The position numbers and the translations under genes were made by a program. A model generated the notes under the pieces. That model was not told where the DNA came from. It ran no database searches and saw only the letters and a list, made by a program, of their open reading frames with translations. A stretch of 21,986 nt of DNA from Pseudomonadota bacterium. GTDB taxonomy: Bacteria; Pseudomonadota; Gammaproteobacteria; Xanthomonadales; Xanthomonadaceae. Numbering within the stretch: position 1 is the first letter of the stretch; every line of letters starts with the position of its first letter. The stretch spans positions 1 through 21,986 of the forward strand of contig JAEXLY010000300.1 of the NCBI GenBank assembly GCA_023444765.1, given 5' to 3'. This document shows, one piece after another, positions 7,823 through 14,173 of this stretch.

Positions 7823-8608
7823 ATGGACCTCGACCTCAGCGGCCGCCACGCCCTGGTCTGCGGCGCCTCCGAAGGCATCGGCCGCGCCACCGCGCATGAA
7901 CTGGCGCAGCTCGGCGCCGATGTCACCGTGCTCGCGCGCCGAGCGCCTGCGCTGCAACAGGTGGCCGACGGCCTGCCCCGCACGGGCGCGCAGCGCCATC
8001 GCGTGCTCGCCGCCGATGTCTGCGAACGCGAAGCGCTGCGTACGGCTGTCGCCGGACTCGTGGACGGGGCGCCCGTGCACATCCTGGTCAACAACACCGG
8101 CGGACCGCCTGGCGGCGCGCTGCTCGATGCCGCCGAGGATGCGTTCCTTGATGCCTTCGGCCGCCATCTGCTGGCCAACCATGCGCTGGTGCAGACGCTC
8201 GTGCCGGGGATGCGCGCGGCCGGCTGGGGCCGCATCGTCAACGTCGTCTCGACCTCGGTCTACGAGCCCATCGCCGGGCTGGGCGTGTCGAACACGATCC
8301 GCGGCGCGGTGGCCAGCTGGGCCAAGACGCTCTCGCGCGAGCTGGCGCCGTCAGGAATCACGGTCAACAACGTCCTGCCCGGCTACACCGACACCGCGCG
8401 CATCGACCAGATCCTGCGCGACCGCAGCGCGGCCAGCGGCAGGTCGCACGAAGACGTGCTGGCGGCCATGCTCGCCAGCGTCCCGGCGGGACGCATGGCG
8501 CAACCGGAAGAAACCGGCGGCGTGATCGCCTTCCTGTGCTCGCCTGCGGCGGCGTACGTCACTGGCGTCAGCCTCGCGGTGGACGGCGGCAGGATGCAGT
8601 CGATATGA
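7823..8608 (+). CDS. SDR-family oxidoreductase with atypical catalytic residues
   Basis: Rossmann-fold NAD(P)-dependent protein of 261 residues. The cofactor motif is CGASEGIG (13-20), followed by VNNTGG (89-94) and the structural NNVLPGYTDT (182-191). It ends with the usual VTGVSLAVDGG. At the active site the classical Tyr-x3-Lys is replaced. Aligning on GAVASWAKTLSRELAP puts Ser156 where Tyr belongs and Arg160 where Lys belongs; Ser143 and Asn119 are in their normal places. Tyr147 is nearby but not in register. The substrate is unknown, and it may not be a standard dehydrogenase. GGAG lies about nine bases before the ATG. It follows the PaiB-like gene by 15 bases. Confidence 0.92.
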   Translation: MDLDLSGRHALVCGASEGIGRATAHELAQLGADVTVLARRAPALQQVADGLPRTGAQRHRVLAADVCEREALRTAVAGLVDGAPVHILVNNTGGPPGGALLDAAEDAFLDAFGRHLLANHALVQTLVPGMRAAGWGRIVNVVSTSVYEPIAGLGVSNTIRGAVASWAKTLSRELAPSGITVNNVLPGYTDTARIDQILRDRSAASGRSHEDVLAAMLASVPAGRMAQPEETGGVIAFLCSPAAAYVTGVSLAVDGGRMQSI

Positions 8609-8613
8609 GGAGC

Positions 8614-8718
8614 GTGATCGGTGGATTGGCGATCGGTGATTCGAAGTAGCCGTGGCGTCCGCGCTTCGCTGTGTCGAATCACGAATCACCAGTCACCAAT
8701 CACCAGTCAGCAATCACC
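8614..8718 (+). repeat. Dispersed intergenic repeat, copy 2
   Basis: The left part (8614-8644) contains GATCGGTGATTCGA and AGTAGCC; the right part (8674-8718) is an array of near-identical heptamers of the AATCACC/AGTCACC type. GTGATTCGA (8636-8644) is an exact inverse of TCGAATCAC (8674-8682), so a hairpin with a loop of about 29 bases is possible. It shares the GATTCGAA-x2-AGCC core with copy 1 at 6279-6400. It ends seven bases before the nei start. Confidence 0.65.
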
Positions 8719-8724
8719 GCCCTC

Positions 8725-9537
8725 ATGCCTGAAGGTCCGGAAATCCGGCGCGCCGCCGACCGCCTTGCCGAGGCCGTGGCCGGCGAGCCGCTCGTGTCCG
8801 CGTGGTTCGCGCTCCCGGCGCTACAGCGCTTCGGGAAGACCTTGCCCGGTCGTCGCATCCTGGCCATCGAACCGCATGGCAAGGCCCTGCTGACCCGGTT
8901 CGACCACGGCTGGACGCTCTACACGCACAACCAGCTGTACGGAGTGTGGAAGGTGTGCGCGGCCGGCGAGCGCCCCGAGACCTCGCGTTCGCTGCGGGTG
9001 GCGCTGGAGACGGCCGGGCGCGCGATCCTGCTCTACTCCGCCTCCGACATCGCCGTATGGCGCGACGGGGACCTGGCCCGCCACCCGTTCCTCTCCCGCC
9101 TCGGCCCGGACGTGCTCGACCCTGGACTCGACGCGGCCACGGTGGAGGCCCGACTGCGGCTGCCGGGGTTCGCGCGGCGACGGCTGGACGGACTGCTGCT
9201 CGACCAGGCCTTCCTCGCCGGCATGGGCAACTACCTGCGCGCCGAGGTCCTGTTCGAGGCCGGCATCGCGCCGTCGCGACACCCGGCCGATCTATCCGCG
9301 GGCGAACTCGTCCGCCTCGCTGCGGCCCTGCTGGACGTGCCTCGCCGCAGCTACCGCAGCCGCGGCATCGAACCTGCGCGGGGCATGCGCGACGAGTACC
9401 TGACCGATACCGCCGAGGGCTTCCACTTCCACGTGTTCGACCGCGAAGGCGAGCCCTGCAGCCGCTGCGCGGCGCCGATCGTGCGCAGCCGGATGGCCGG
9501 CCGGCGGATGTACCACTGTCCACGCTGCCAGCGCTGA
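8725..9537 (+). CDS. nei: Endonuclease VIII (DNA glycosylase/AP lyase)
   Basis: Base-excision repair enzyme that removes oxidised pyrimidines and cleaves at abasic sites. The start is fixed by chemistry: after Met removal the catalytic Pro2 and Glu3 lead the sequence (MPEGPEIRRAADRL). An in-frame ATG at 8671 would add 18 residues encoded by the intergenic repeat and hide Pro2. GKALLTRFD holds Lys53, and HNQLYGVWKV and LLYSASDI follow as in E. coli Nei. The helix-two-turn-helix is LLLDQAFLAGMGNYLRAEVL. The C-terminal zinc finger has Cys245, Cys248, Cys265 and Cys268. Its 270 residues are close to the E. coli length. No Shine-Dalgarno is visible, since repeat DNA occupies its place. Confidence 0.96.
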   Translation: MPEGPEIRRAADRLAEAVAGEPLVSAWFALPALQRFGKTLPGRRILAIEPHGKALLTRFDHGWTLYTHNQLYGVWKVCAAGERPETSRSLRVALETAGRAILLYSASDIAVWRDGDLARHPFLSRLGPDVLDPGLDAATVEARLRLPGFARRRLDGLLLDQAFLAGMGNYLRAEVLFEAGIAPSRHPADLSAGELVRLAAALLDVPRRSYRSRGIEPARGMRDEYLTDTAEGFHFHVFDREGEPCSRCAAPIVRSRMAGRRMYHCPRCQR

Positions 9538-9701
9538 GCTGCGGCGGCCGGTTGCGCACAGTCCCGGGGCCGGCTCCGGTTCCTGCGACAGCGCAGTTCC
9601 GGACCACGGATCCGTCGCCTGCGTGCACCTCCATGCCCGCGTCCGGCGGCGTTCTGCGGACGCCGCCAGGGCCTCTGACCCGTCCTGCCCGCATGCCGGA
9701 G

Positions 9702-9707
9702 TAAGCT
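9702..9707 (+). promoter_or_regulatory. -10-like box (TAAGCT) of the dehydrogenase gene
   Basis: TAAGCT ends six bases before the ATG at 9714, the spacing seen at four other genes in this window. It is a weaker hexamer. The remainder of the 9538-9713 gap shows nothing recognisable. Confidence 0.4.
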
Positions 9708-9713
9708 GCCCGG

Positions 9714-11141
9714 ATGAAGCCTTGCCTGCACCTGATCGGAGACGCGATGCGGGAGCCCGCGTCCGGCCGCTGGCTCGACGTCCACGAGCCGGCAAGCGGG
9801 CGCCCGTTCGCCACCGTGGCCGATGGCGACACGCGCGACGTCGCCGACGCGGTCGATGCCGCATCCGCTGCCGCGCCCGGCTGGGCCGCGCTGCCCAACG
9901 AGGCCCGCGCGCGCTGGCTGGAGCGCCTGGCCGACGCGCTGGAAGCGCGGGCCGAACTGTTCGCCCAGGCAGAATCGCGCGACGCGGGCAAGCCGATCGC
10001 GCTGGTGCGCGAGATCGAGATCCCGCGCGCGGTCGCCAACCTGCGCTTCTTCGCCCACGCCGCCACCCAGTTCGCCAGCGAATCGCACCATGGCCAGGCC
10101 GGGCTGAACTACACGTTGCGGCTGCCGCTGGGGGTGGTCGGCACGATCTCGCCCTGGAACCTGCCGCTCTACCTGCTGACCTGGAAGATCGCCCCCGCAC
10201 TGGCCGCGGGCAACGCGGTGGTCGCCAAGCCCTCGGAGGTCACGCCGCTGAGCGCGACCATGCTGGGCGAACTCGCCCTGGAGATCGGCCTGCCGCCAGG
10301 CGTGCTCAACATCGTCCACGGACGCGGCGCGGAGGCCGGCGAGGCCCTGGTCGCTCATCCGGGCGTACGCGCGATCTCGTTCACAGGGAGCACCGCTGTG
10401 GGCCGTCGCATCGCCACCCTCGCCGCGCCGCAGCTGAAGAAGGTCTCGCTGGAACTGGGCGGCAAGAACGCCACCCTGGTCTTCGCCGACAGCGACTGGC
10501 AGGACCACCTGGACGCCCTGGTGCGCTCGGCGTTCCAGAACAGCGGCCAGATCTGCCTGTGCGGCTCGCGCCTCCTCGTCGAACGGAGCATCGCCCGGCA
10601 GTTCAGCGATGCCTTCATCGAGCGCGTGCGGACGCTGCGCATCGGCGATCCGGTCGATCCGGACACGCGCTTCGGTCCGCTCGTCTCGCAGGCGCATTTC
10701 GACAAGGTGATGGCGGCCCTGGCGCGCGCCCGCGAGGAAGGCGGCCGCATCCTCTGCGGCGGCCACGCGCTCGACCGCCCGGGCTGGTTCATCGAACCGA
10801 CCGTGATCGACAACCTGGGGCCTGACGCCGACAGCAACCGGCACGAGATCTTCGGCCCGGTCGCCACGCTGCAGGCGTTCGACCATGAGGACGACGCCCT
10901 GCGCCTGGCCAACGCCGTCGACTACGGCCTGTCGGCCTCGGTCTGGACCCGCGACCTCGACCGTGCCCATCGCCTCGCCGCCGCCATGCGGGTGGGTATC
11001 GTCTGGATCAACAGCTGGATGCTGCGCGACCTGCGCACGCCCTTCGGCGGCAGCGGCCAGTCGGGTCTCGGCCGCGAGGGCGGGTTGGAAGCCATGCGCT
11101 TCTTCACCGAACCACGGAACGTCTGCATCGCTTTGCGATAA
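9714..11141 (+). CDS. 2-aminomuconate 6-semialdehyde dehydrogenase
   Basis: NAD-dependent aldehyde dehydrogenase that should oxidise 2-aminomuconate semialdehyde to 2-aminomuconate in the kynurenine catabolic route. The 475-residue protein has the full ALDH set: PWN with Asn149, Lys172 in AKPSE, FTGST (223-227), the general base Glu247 in LELGGKN and catalytic Cys281. The active-site segment NSGQICLCGSR has Cys-Leu-Cys as in ALDH8A1/AMSDH-type enzymes rather than the common Cys-x-Ala. That feature and the neighbouring deaminase, dioxygenase and decarboxylase genes set the substrate; ALDH sequence alone would leave 2-hydroxymuconate semialdehyde possible. It is the first gene of the kynurenine cluster. 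The P. fluorescens counterpart is called nbaE. Confidence 0.9.
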   Translation: MKPCLHLIGDAMREPASGRWLDVHEPASGRPFATVADGDTRDVADAVDAASAAAPGWAALPNEARARWLERLADALEARAELFAQAESRDAGKPIALVREIEIPRAVANLRFFAHAATQFASESHHGQAGLNYTLRLPLGVVGTISPWNLPLYLLTWKIAPALAAGNAVVAKPSEVTPLSATMLGELALEIGLPPGVLNIVHGRGAEAGEALVAHPGVRAISFTGSTAVGRRIATLAAPQLKKVSLELGGKNATLVFADSDWQDHLDALVRSAFQNSGQICLCGSRLLVERSIARQFSDAFIERVRTLRIGDPVDPDTRFGPLVSQAHFDKVMAALARAREEGGRILCGGHALDRPGWFIEPTVIDNLGPDADSNRHEIFGPVATLQAFDHEDDALRLANAVDYGLSASVWTRDLDRAHRLAAAMRVGIVWINSWMLRDLRTPFGGSGQSGLGREGGLEAMRFFTEPRNVCIALR

Positions 11142-11142
11142 T
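11137..11142 (+). promoter_or_regulatory. Extended -10 promoter before the carbonic anhydrase gene
   Basis: TGCGATAAT (11134-11142) is an extended -10 element: TGn followed by GATAAT, 5 of 6 to consensus. It overlaps the stop codon of the dehydrogenase gene and would start transcripts near 11149, about 23 bases before the ATG. The carbonic anhydrase and downstream genes may therefore be expressed both with and without the dehydrogenase. Confidence 0.5.
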
Positions 11143-11171
11143 GACGGCAGACCCCGCCACTGGACCTGCCG

Positions 11172-11834
11172 ATGAGCCGACTCGACGAACTGCTGCAGAA
11201 GAACGAAGCCTGGGCCTCCCGCATCGAGGCCGAGGACCCCACCTTCTTCCAGCGGCTGTCGAAGCTGCAGACGCCCAAGTTCCTGTGGATCGGCTGCTCG
11301 GACTCGCGCGTGCCGGCCAACCAGATCGTGGACATGGCCCCGGGCGAGGTGTTCGTCCACCGCAACATCGCCAACGTGGTGGTGCACACCGACCTCAACT
11401 GCCTGTCGGTGATCCAGTTCGCGGTGGACGTGCTCAAGGTCGAGCACATCCTCGTCGTCGGGCACTACGGCTGCGGCGGCGTGCTGGCCGCGCTCGACGG
11501 CATGCGCGTGGGCCTGGCCGACAACTGGATCCGGCACGTCAAGGACGTGGCCGTGCGCCACGACGGGCTGCTGGCGGAAGTCGGCGACCACGGCCTGCGC
11601 CACGACCGCCTGTGCGAACTGAACGTGCTCGAACAGGTGGCGAACGTCTGCCAGACCACGATCGTGCGCGATGCCTGGGCCTCGGGACAGAAGCTCCACG
11701 TCTATGGTTGGGTCTATACCCTGCGCGACGGCCGCGTCCACGACCTCGGCCTCGACGTGGACAGCGAACAGGCGCTGGCCGAACAGTACGCACCGGCCCT
11801 GGCCCGCATCCAGGTCGACCGGGCGGACCGCTGA
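11172..11834 (+). CDS. can: Beta-class carbonic anhydrase
   Basis: Interconverts CO2 and bicarbonate in the cytoplasm. The 220-residue protein has the complete beta-class zinc site at the same residue numbers as E. coli Can: Cys42, Asp44, His98 and Cys101, with Arg46 completing the Asp-Arg dyad (CSDSRVPAN, GHYGCGG). HRNIANVV (63-70) is also typical. It sits between two enzymes of aminomuconate metabolism and its stop codon overlaps the next start (TGATG), so it belongs to the kynurenine operon. The decarboxylase of the pathway releases CO2, a plausible reason for the linkage. No cyanase gene is near, so a CynT role is unlikely. No clear Shine-Dalgarno is seen. Confidence 0.95.
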   Translation: MSRLDELLQKNEAWASRIEAEDPTFFQRLSKLQTPKFLWIGCSDSRVPANQIVDMAPGEVFVHRNIANVVVHTDLNCLSVIQFAVDVLKVEHILVVGHYGCGGVLAALDGMRVGLADNWIRHVKDVAVRHDGLLAEVGDHGLRHDRLCELNVLEQVANVCQTTIVRDAWASGQKLHVYGWVYTLRDGRVHDLGLDVDSEQALAEQYAPALARIQVDRADR

Positions 11835-12271
11835 TGGCGGGCGCAGGCATCCGCGCGGAGGCGGCGCCGGCGCCGGTCGGCCGCTATCCGCACGCGCGCC
11901 GCGCCGGCGGGCTGCTGTTCCTGTCGGGCATCGGCCCCCGCGACCCGGCCACCAATGCGGTGCCGGGCAACGTCCACGACGCGGACGGGCGGCTGCTCTC
12001 GCACGACATCGCCGCGCAGGCGCACGCCGTGTTCGCCAACGTGCGCGCGGTGCTGGACGCCAGCGGCGCCCGCTGGGAAGACCTGGTCGACGTCACCGTC
12101 TACCTCACCGACATGGCGCGCGATTTCGCCGCCTTCAACGCGGTCTGGGCCGAATATTTCCCCGACCCCGCGATCGCGCCCTGCCGCACCACGCTGGGCA
12201 TCGACGCCCTGCCCACGCCGATCGCGATCGAGCTCAAGTGCGTGGCCGCCAACCCGGGAGAGACGCCATGA
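11834..12271 (+). CDS. 2-aminomuconate deaminase, RidA fold
   Basis: A 145-residue protein of the RidA/YjgF/2-aminomuconate deaminase family. It should hydrolyse 2-aminomuconate to 4-oxalocrotonate and ammonia (nbaF/amnD function in pseudomonads). Visible family features are LLFLSGIGPRDP (27-38), the helix HDIAAQAHAVFANVRAVLDASG (57-78), DLVDVTVYLTDM (83-94) and Arg118 in CRTTLGI, matching the conserved substrate-binding Arg of RidA. The start overlaps the carbonic anhydrase stop by one base, and its own stop overlaps the dioxygenase start (ATGA). A general imine-hydrolysing RidA role is the alternative, but the context favours the pathway enzyme. Confidence 0.9.
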   Translation: MAGAGIRAEAAPAPVGRYPHARRAGGLLFLSGIGPRDPATNAVPGNVHDADGRLLSHDIAAQAHAVFANVRAVLDASGARWEDLVDVTVYLTDMARDFAAFNAVWAEYFPDPAIAPCRTTLGIDALPTPIAIELKCVAANPGETP

Positions 12272-12816
12272 TCCCTGCGCCGCTGAATTTCCAGAAGTGG
12301 ATCGACGAGCACCGCCACCTGCTCAAGCCGCCGGTCGGCAACAAGTGCATCTACGACGGCGAGTTCATCGTGATGGTGGTCGGCGGCCCGAACGCGCGCA
12401 CCGACTACCACTGGGAAGAAGGCCCGGAGTGGTTCTACCAGCTCGAGGGCGAGATGGTGCTGCGCGTCCAGGACGAAGGCCGCGTGCGCGACATCCCGAT
12501 CCGCGCCGGCGAGACCTTCCTGCTGCCGCCGCGGGTGCCGCATTCGCCGCAGCGCGCGGAAGGCTCGATCGGCCTGGTCATCGAACGCCGCCGGCTGCCG
12601 CACGAGGACGACGGGCTGATGTGGTTCTGCGTGCAGTGCAACGCCAAGCTGTACGAGGAGTTCTTCCACCTGGAGGACATCGAGCAGGACTTCTTCCGCG
12701 TGTTCGAGACCTTCTACCGCAGCCGGGACCTGCGCACCTGCAAGGGTTGCGGCCACCTCAACCCACGGCCGTCGCGCTACGAGATGCAGGCCGACTCGCA
12801 GGCCGATATCACCTGA
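12268..12816 (+). CDS. nbaC: 3-hydroxyanthranilate 3,4-dioxygenase
   Basis: Fe(II) ring-cleaving dioxygenase: 3-hydroxyanthranilate plus O2 gives 2-amino-3-carboxymuconate semialdehyde (ACMS). The 182-residue cupin has iron ligands His48, Glu54 and His92 and substrate-binding Arg44 and Arg96. All are shifted by the same three residues from the Ralstonia enzyme. The bacterial-type second, rubredoxin-like iron site is complete: Cys121, Cys124, Cys158 and Cys161 (CVQC, CKGC). The ATG overlaps the deaminase stop as ATGA. The stop codon overlaps the start of the following secreted protein gene. Confidence 0.96.
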   Translation: MIPAPLNFQKWIDEHRHLLKPPVGNKCIYDGEFIVMVVGGPNARTDYHWEEGPEWFYQLEGEMVLRVQDEGRVRDIPIRAGETFLLPPRVPHSPQRAEGSIGLVIERRRLPHEDDGLMWFCVQCNAKLYEEFFHLEDIEQDFFRVFETFYRSRDLRTCKGCGHLNPRPSRYEMQADSQADIT

Positions 12817-13454
12817 TGTCTCCCGTGAACCGGAATCGCTTCCCGCGCGTGCACGCGCTCCCGCCGTTGATCGCGATCCTGCTGGCGGTTTCCCCTGTGG
12901 CGTCCGCACAGAACGCGGAACTCGCGGCCATCCATCAGGCCGACCAGTCCGCCCGCTCCGATCCTGCGACGATCGACTGGACCGCCCTGGCGGTCGAGGA
13001 CGCGAAGCGGCGGGAGCGGGTCGTGCAGCTGCTGCGAGACGGCGCGGTACGAAGCGCCACGGACTACCACCATGCGGCCATGATCTTCCAGCACGGCTCC
13101 ACGCTCGAGGACATCCGGCTCGCCCATGCCCTGGCGACGCTGGCGATGTCGCTGGAGCCGGGTGTCCCGGGACATCGCTGGCTGGTGGCTGCGTCCTGGG
13201 ACAGGATGATGACGCAACAGCTCCAGCCGCAGTGGTATGGAACCCAGTTCCAGGGCAACCGGGACGGGATGTTCCTCTATCCGGTGGCAGAAGGCGCGGT
13301 CAGCGACGAGGATCGCCAGGCGATGCATGTCCCCACCCTGGCCGAAGCACGGGCACGGCTCGAAGAGTTGGCCAGGACGCATGGCCAGGGTGTGCACCCG
13401 CGCCCACCGACCATCGAGCAGCTGCGCGAGGCACGGCTCCCGGCAGCGGAATAG
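12816..13454 (+). CDS. Secreted hypothetical protein, 212 aa
   Basis: The start codon shares one base with the dioxygenase stop (TGATG), implying coupled translation. A signal peptide is clear: basic N-region (NRNRFPR), hydrophobic core (LPPLIAILLAVSPVA) and a likely cut after VASA, near residue 32. No lipobox cysteine is present, so a soluble periplasmic or exported protein is expected. The mature part is helical, with DYHHAAMIFQHGSTLEDIRLAH (about 86-107) and YGTQFQGNRDGMFLYPV (about 138-154). This pattern recalls uncharacterised DUF6624-type proteins, but I am unsure of that. The link to tryptophan catabolism is positional only. Confidence 0.8.
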   Translation: MSPVNRNRFPRVHALPPLIAILLAVSPVASAQNAELAAIHQADQSARSDPATIDWTALAVEDAKRRERVVQLLRDGAVRSATDYHHAAMIFQHGSTLEDIRLAHALATLAMSLEPGVPGHRWLVAASWDRMMTQQLQPQWYGTQFQGNRDGMFLYPVAEGAVSDEDRQAMHVPTLAEARARLEELARTHGQGVHPRPPTIEQLREARLPAAE

Positions 13455-13466
13455 AACCGGGCGCCC

Positions 13467-13491
13467 GGCCGGGATTGCGATGACCCCGGCC
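13467..13491 (+). terminator. Hairpin after the secreted-protein gene
   Basis: GGCCGGG (13467-13473) pairs perfectly with CCCGGCC (13485-13491) around an 11-base loop, just beyond the stop codon. The partly overlapping palindrome CCGGGCGCCCGG (13457-13468) could compete. There is no T-run. It probably marks the end of the dehydrogenase-to-secreted-protein operon. Confidence 0.4.
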
Positions 13492-13525
13492 TGTCGGAAT
13501 GCAGCGACCGGCGCGAAAGCCCGGA

Positions 13526-13543
13526 TGCCTGCTTCTGCAGGCA
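13526..13543 (+). terminator. Second hairpin before the FNR-type site
   Basis: TGCCTGC, loop TTCT, GCAGGCA form a perfect 7-bp stem-loop 17 bases before the FNR-like palindrome. It is another candidate terminator or insulating hairpin; no T-run follows. Confidence 0.4.
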
Positions 13544-13559
13544 CGCGCGCGGCCATGCG

Positions 13560-13573
13560 TTGATCGCGATCAA
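13560..13573 (+). promoter_or_regulatory. FNR/Anr-type binding site
   Basis: TTGATCGCGATCAA is a perfect match to the FNR-family consensus TTGAT-N4-ATCAA. Its centre (13566.5) lies 41.5 bases before position 13608. The matching -10 position (13596-13601) reads CACAGT, which keeps the key A at position 2 and T at position 6. That is class II activator geometry for the hemerythrin gene. The regulator could be an Anr/FNR oxygen sensor or a Dnr/NO-responsive relative; the site alone does not tell. Confidence 0.7.
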
Positions 13574-13635
13574 TGCCGCAGCGCAGCACACCGCGCACAG
13601 TGCCCCCACGCCAACGCGCGACAGGGGACGACACC

Positions 13636-14097
13636 GTGGGACTGCTGACCTGGCAGGAAAGCCTCAACACCGGCATCGACATCATCGACAGCCAGCACCA
13701 GCGCATCGTCGAGATGATCAACAACCTGCACGTGGCCCAGAAGTCGGGTTCCAAAGCCGCCGTCACCGAGGTGATCGACGAGATGGTCGACTACACCCTC
13801 TCCCACTTCGCCTTCGAGGAGGAGCTGATGGAAGAGGCCGGTTACCCGTTCTGCGCCGCCCACAAGCGCGTGCACGAAGTGTTCGCGCGCCGGGTGAGCG
13901 AGATGCGGATGCGCCTGGAGGCCGGCGAGGAGGTCGCCGGCGAACTGCAGGGCATGCTGTCGCGCTGGCTGTTCAACCACATCCGCAACGATGACAAGGC
14001 CTATGCCGACCAGGTCAGGCAGCACCTGAACGTGTTCGTGCGCGAGCACCAGCAGGGCGGCTGGCTCAAGCGCACGGTGCACCGCCTCTTCGGCTGA
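13636..14097 (+). CDS. Bacteriohemerythrin
   Basis: Non-heme di-iron O2-binding protein of 153 residues. All seven iron ligands are present at canonical spacing: His21, His57, Glu61, His76, His80, His115 and Asp120 (DSQHQRIVEM, HFAFEEELM, HKRVHEVF, HIRNDDKAY). The start is a GTG at 13636, chosen because AGGGGA lies about eight bases before it and the protein then begins GLLTWQESLNTGID, as in the family; an earlier ATG at 13573 lies inside the FNR palindrome. The C-terminal GGWLKRTVHRLFG is basic and may touch membranes or partners. It sits between two groups of kynurenine genes and probably has its own oxygen-responsive promoter. Roles could be O2 delivery, sensing or storage. Confidence 0.93.
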   Translation: MGLLTWQESLNTGIDIIDSQHQRIVEMINNLHVAQKSGSKAAVTEVIDEMVDYTLSHFAFEEELMEEAGYPFCAAHKRVHEVFARRVSEMRMRLEAGEEVAGELQGMLSRWLFNHIRNDDKAYADQVRQHLNVFVREHQQGGWLKRTVHRLFG

Positions 14098-14161
14098 GCG
14101 GGGGCGGCCCGGCGGAAGCCGCGTTGCCGCAGTGCGGCGCGCCGGCACCGCCGCCAGTGCC

Positions 14162-14167
14162 TACAAT
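14162..14167 (+). promoter_or_regulatory. -10 box (TACAAT) of the ACMS decarboxylase gene
   Basis: TACAAT (5 of 6 to TATAAT) ends six bases before the ATG at 14174, placing the transcription start on the start codon. No Shine-Dalgarno and no good -35 are visible. Confidence 0.55.
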
Positions 14168-14173
14168 CGGACG

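Noticed and set aside
8671..8724. N-terminal extension of nei (SNHESPVTNHQSAIT type)
   Set aside because: The extension is translated intergenic repeat, and it would block the catalytic N-terminal proline that Nei requires.
9351..11741. A 796-codon open frame on the minus strand opposite the dehydrogenase and carbonic anhydrase genes
   Set aside because: It is the antisense shadow of two well-supported genes in GC-rich DNA. Its composition (His/Gln/Arg/Ala/Val-rich) and lack of any family motif confirm this.
11172..11834. Carbonic anhydrase as part of a cyanate operon (cynT)
   Set aside because: No cyanase or cyanate transporter gene is nearby; the coupled genes belong to aminomuconate metabolism.
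13573..13635. Upstream ATG start for the hemerythrin
   Set aside because: It lies at the edge of the FNR palindrome and upstream of the predicted transcription start; the GTG at 13636 has a good Shine-Dalgarno and a family-like N-terminus.
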